DNA of 64,000 nt from contig NZ_AP022613.1 of the NCBI RefSeq assembly GCF_010730195.1, positions 682,001 to 746,000 of the forward strand, in the 5' to 3' direction. Below the pieces are notes generated by a model. It was given only the letters and a program-made list of their open reading frames with translations, ran no database searches and had not been told where the DNA came from. This document shows, piece after piece, positions 61,784-64,000 of this stretch. Each line of letters begins with the position of its first letter. Position 1 is the stretch's first letter. The translations under genes were made by a program, and so were the position numbers. Source of the stretch: Mycobacterium conspicuum. Its GTDB lineage: Bacteria; Actinomycetota; Actinomycetes; Mycobacteriales; Mycobacteriaceae.

Positions 61784-62995
61784 ATGACGCAAGTTCTCCA
61801 TACCCAGGTGTGCGTCGCCGGTGGTGGGCCGGCCGGCATGGTGCACGCCCTGCTGCTCGCCCGCGCTGGGATCCGGGTTGTCGTCTTGGAAAAGCACAAC
61901 GACTTCCTGCGTGACTTCCGCGGCGACACCGTGCACCCGACCACCCTGCGGATCATGGACGAGCTGGGATTCATCGACGAGTTTCTGCGACTACCGCACA
62001 CCAAGATCAACCGCGTCGCCTTCGATACCGACGGCTCGATTCGCACCCTCGGAAACTTCAAGGTGCTCAAACGGCTCGGCTTCGGGCAGCCGTATATCGC
62101 CATGATGCCGCAGTGGGACTTCCTCGACTTCATCGCGGAAAAGGCTTCTGCCTATCTGGAATTCACTTTGATCCGCAACGCCGAGGCCACCGACCTGATC
62201 TTCGACGGCGATCGGGTGGTCGGGGTGCGCACGCCAGAACTGGAGGTGCGTGCGGAGCTGGTGGTGGCCGCTGACGGGCGCAAGTCCGCGCTACGCGCAG
62301 CCGCGGGGCTGCAGACCGCTGCGGCGTACTCCCCGATGGACGTGCTGTGGTTCCGGCTGAAATGGCGTCCCGGCGACCCAGAGGAATTGTTCGGAGTGGC
62401 CCGCAGGGGCCTGATGATGGTCATGATTTACCGCGGTGACTATTGGCAGATCGCGTATCTGATGTCCAAGGGCTCGAGTCCCCGGGGCGGATCATTGGAG
62501 GAGTTCAAGCAACGGATCGTCATCGCACAACCACGGCTGCGTGAGCACGTCAACGACTTGACGTCATGGGACGACACCAGCGAGCTCGATGTGCGGGTGG
62601 ACCGACTCAAGACGTGGTGGCGCAGCGGCCTGCTGTGCATCGGCGATGCCGCACATGCGATGTCGCCGGCCGGTGGGGTCGGCATCAACCTTGCGGTCGC
62701 CGACGCGGTCGCCGCGGCCAACATTTTGTGCGCGCCGCTGCGTGAAGGCCGATTGACCGACGATTTGCTCGCGAAGGTGCAGCGGCGGCGCGAGCTGCCC
62801 ACTCGGATCATCCAGGCATTTCAGGTATTCGTGCAGAACAACGCCGTCGCGCCCAATTTGAGCGGCGACCTGTCTCCGATCAAGGTCCCCAAGATCGTGG
62901 GCTTCGGTCCGCTGCAGGCGATTCCGCCGATTTTCGTCGGGCGGGGCTTTCGTCCGGAGCATGTCCGCACCCCTGACGCGCACCCTCCGTCATAA
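61784..62995 (+). CDS. FAD-dependent aromatic-type monooxygenase
   Basis: 403 residues of the p-hydroxybenzoate-hydroxylase fold. The FAD dinucleotide motif is CVAGGGPAGMVHALLLARAG. The DG motif is VVAADGRKSALRAAAG, and the GD motif is GDAAHAMSPAGGVGINLA. Substrate unknown; polyketide- and quinone-hydroxylase-like. ATG at 61784 follows GAGGGAG and fits the family start better than an in-frame ATG 48 bp upstream. No partner genes adjoin it. Confidence 0.9.
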   Translation: MTQVLHTQVCVAGGGPAGMVHALLLARAGIRVVVLEKHNDFLRDFRGDTVHPTTLRIMDELGFIDEFLRLPHTKINRVAFDTDGSIRTLGNFKVLKRLGFGQPYIAMMPQWDFLDFIAEKASAYLEFTLIRNAEATDLIFDGDRVVGVRTPELEVRAELVVAADGRKSALRAAAGLQTAAAYSPMDVLWFRLKWRPGDPEELFGVARRGLMMVMIYRGDYWQIAYLMSKGSSPRGGSLEEFKQRIVIAQPRLREHVNDLTSWDDTSELDVRVDRLKTWWRSGLLCIGDAAHAMSPAGGVGINLAVADAVAAANILCAPLREGRLTDDLLAKVQRRRELPTRIIQAFQVFVQNNAVAPNLSGDLSPIKVPKIVGFGPLQAIPPIFVGRGFRPEHVRTPDAHPPS

Positions 62996-63365
62996 CCCGA
63001 CGGCCCGCGCCAGGCCTTTGAGCAAGGTTTCGCGATGACCCAGCAACCGCTGCAGGTGCGGGACGGAGCTGCGGGCATCCCGCTCCAATTTCCCTGGTGT
63101 TCGAAACACCCTGTACGCCAGAGGCGTTCAGCATGATCAGCGCATCTGGCGTACATCTCGCACACCGAGACGGCAGTAGCGTCACGTAGCACTCCCGGCG
63201 TCTGAGTCGCGGGTGTTTCGCCCATGCGCGAAAACCTTTGGGATTTCCCGCATTAAGGCATGACTGGATGGTGGGGCGGGCATGGCGGATCACGTACAGC
63301 CCAGCACCACCGACGGGGTGCGAGGGCTCGACGTGGGACTTACCGTCGGTGCAAGCCTGCGGTAC
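62996..63365. other. 370-bp intergenic region, no clear gene
   Basis: Several short open frames cross it on both strands, but none has a ribosome site or recognisable family. It is convergent between the monooxygenase and the minus-strand membrane gene. A minus-strand frame (to about 63225) encodes a Cys-rich stretch (CEMYARCADHAERLW) that could be a decayed gene. Confidence 0.5.
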
Positions 63366-63767
63366 TTAGAGCCCGGCGATGACGATGCCCACGCCGACCA
63401 CCATCGTCAGCGCCAGCGTCACCAGCAGAACGCTGACGACACCCTCCTTGACCGCCGAGGCTTCGTGGTCGCCGGTCGCGATCGGCGCGAATTTTCGGCC
63501 GGCGCCCCACGCCGCCGCCAGCAGCGCCGCCACCCAGTTCGCGTAGCCGGAGTAGACGATCAGCGCGACCGCGGTGACCGCCCACGCGTGCGGCAGGTCG
63601 ACGTGCGGCCAAAGCAGGCCCAGCAGCACCAAAAACATCCCGTTGAGGACCGCCTCGAGGTGACTCGACAGCGCCATGCGCGGGTTCTTCAGCGCTGGCA
63701 CGGCGAACCCGGTGAGCAGGCCGAGCAAAAACAGCACGAGCCCGAGCGTGAAAAGCGCCGTCTGCAT
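63366..63767 (-). CDS. small membrane protein, hydroxylaminobenzene-mutase-like
   Basis: 133 residues starting MQTALFTLGLVLFLLGLLTG. Four membrane helices are predicted. The block NPRMALSSHLEAVLNGMFL and the following LLGLLWPH resemble HabA-type mutases and related unknown integral proteins. ATG is preferred over an upstream TTG six codons earlier. The function assignment is tentative: most family members in mycobacteria are untested. Confidence 0.7.
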   Translation of the reverse strand: MQTALFTLGLVLFLLGLLTGFAVPALKNPRMALSSHLEAVLNGMFLVLLGLLWPHVDLPHAWAVTAVALIVYSGYANWVAALLAAAWGAGRKFAPIATGDHEASAVKEGVVSVLLVTLALTMVVGVGIVIAGL

Positions 63768-63944
63768 GTCGTTAACCCGTGCCAATCCGGATGGTCAGCG
63801 CCATGACGCAACGATATAAGCCCATAGGAAGCGAATGCCGTGCTTTCGCGACTCGGCGACCACATACCGGCGCAAGAATTCCGCAAGCGCTCAGCGGCAC
63901 ACTACTTTCGCGCTCCCGATACCGGGAAGCGGAAGGAATCAACC

Positions 63945-64000
63945 ATGAACACCTCACACAGCCTCAGGCACGTCGTTGCCGCGACGTTTATGACCGGCGG
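63945..64000 (+). CDS. 5' fragment of a probable exported protein
   Basis: ATG preceded by GGAAGGAA. The 18 visible residues (MNTSHSLRHVVAATFMTG) have a short basic n-region and a developing hydrophobic core, like a signal peptide. The gene continues beyond the window and cannot be assigned. Confidence 0.55.
   Translation, partial: MNTSHSLRHVVAATFMTG

Noticed and set aside
62821..63225. Minus-strand Cys-rich open frame as a gene
   Set aside because: It overlaps the 3' end of the monooxygenase, and has no ribosome site or recognised family; noted only as a possible relic.
1..64000. CRISPR arrays, tRNA or rRNA genes, insertion sequences
   Set aside because: No repeat-spacer arrays, cloverleaf-like segments, transposase genes or paired terminal repeats were seen by reading; a tRNA scan and IS search would settle it.

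Overview
The window is high-GC DNA from a slow-growing Mycobacterium, most like the M. avium complex. This is inferred from recalled gene order, not from a database search. The core follows the M. tuberculosis block from rmlB/rmlC through infA-rpmJ-rpsM-rpsK-rpsD-rpoA-rplQ-truA, two cutinases, the ESX-4 type VII secretion locus, rplM-rpsI, glmM, glmS, gadB, alr, tsaE-tsaB-rimI-tsaD and groES-groEL1. Many genes start with GTG or TTG. Stop/start overlaps (ATGA, GTGA, TTGA) are frequent, as expected for mycobacteria.

Layout. Positions 1-7424 are a minus-strand run: a response regulator fused to a thioredoxin-reductase-like flavoprotein, a cyclic-nucleotide-domain histidine kinase, two tandem F420-type LLM oxidoreductases, rmlB, rmlC and an LpqH-like lipoprotein. 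A PknD-like Ser/Thr kinase with an NHL propeller diverges from it. 9.8-14.5 kb is the ribosomal/rpoA operon. 14.5-25.9 kb holds cutinases and ESX-4. 26.0-28.7 kb is an accessory insert: a tiny ORF, an ATP-grasp enzyme and an SxxK serine hydrolase, all overlapping. 28.9-35.1 kb holds rplM-rpsI, glmM, an EspC-like secretion pair and a small minus-strand operon. 35.8-39.8 kb is glmS plus two DUF4436 membrane proteins. 40.0-46.3 kb looks like a dipeptide-amide cluster: a GCS2/circularly permuted ATP-grasp fusion, an asparagine-synthase-type amidotransferase and an S9 peptidase. 46.3-54.0 kb is nnr, gadB, alr and the t6A genes. 54.7-57.0 kb is the CIRCE-controlled groES-groEL1 pair.

The most unusual region is 57-61.2 kb. 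Two class III nucleotidyl cyclase genes lie downstream of groEL1. Each has the same -10 box placed so that transcription would begin at the start codon. A second, almost intact copy of the groEL1 3' end (acidic/His-rich tail plus stop) follows the first cyclase, and a degenerate third copy follows the second. The pattern looks like modular insertion or tandem duplication at the groEL1 3' end. A Phd/RelE toxin-antitoxin pair follows at once.

Other points of note: truA has no ATG, GTG or TTG codon in front of its conserved N-terminus. eccC4 carries a five-unit 12-bp in-frame tandem repeat. An alpha/beta hydrolase has lost its nucleophile serine. An AT-richer 0.66-kb gap precedes glmS. No tRNA, rRNA, CRISPR array or recognisable insertion sequence was seen.
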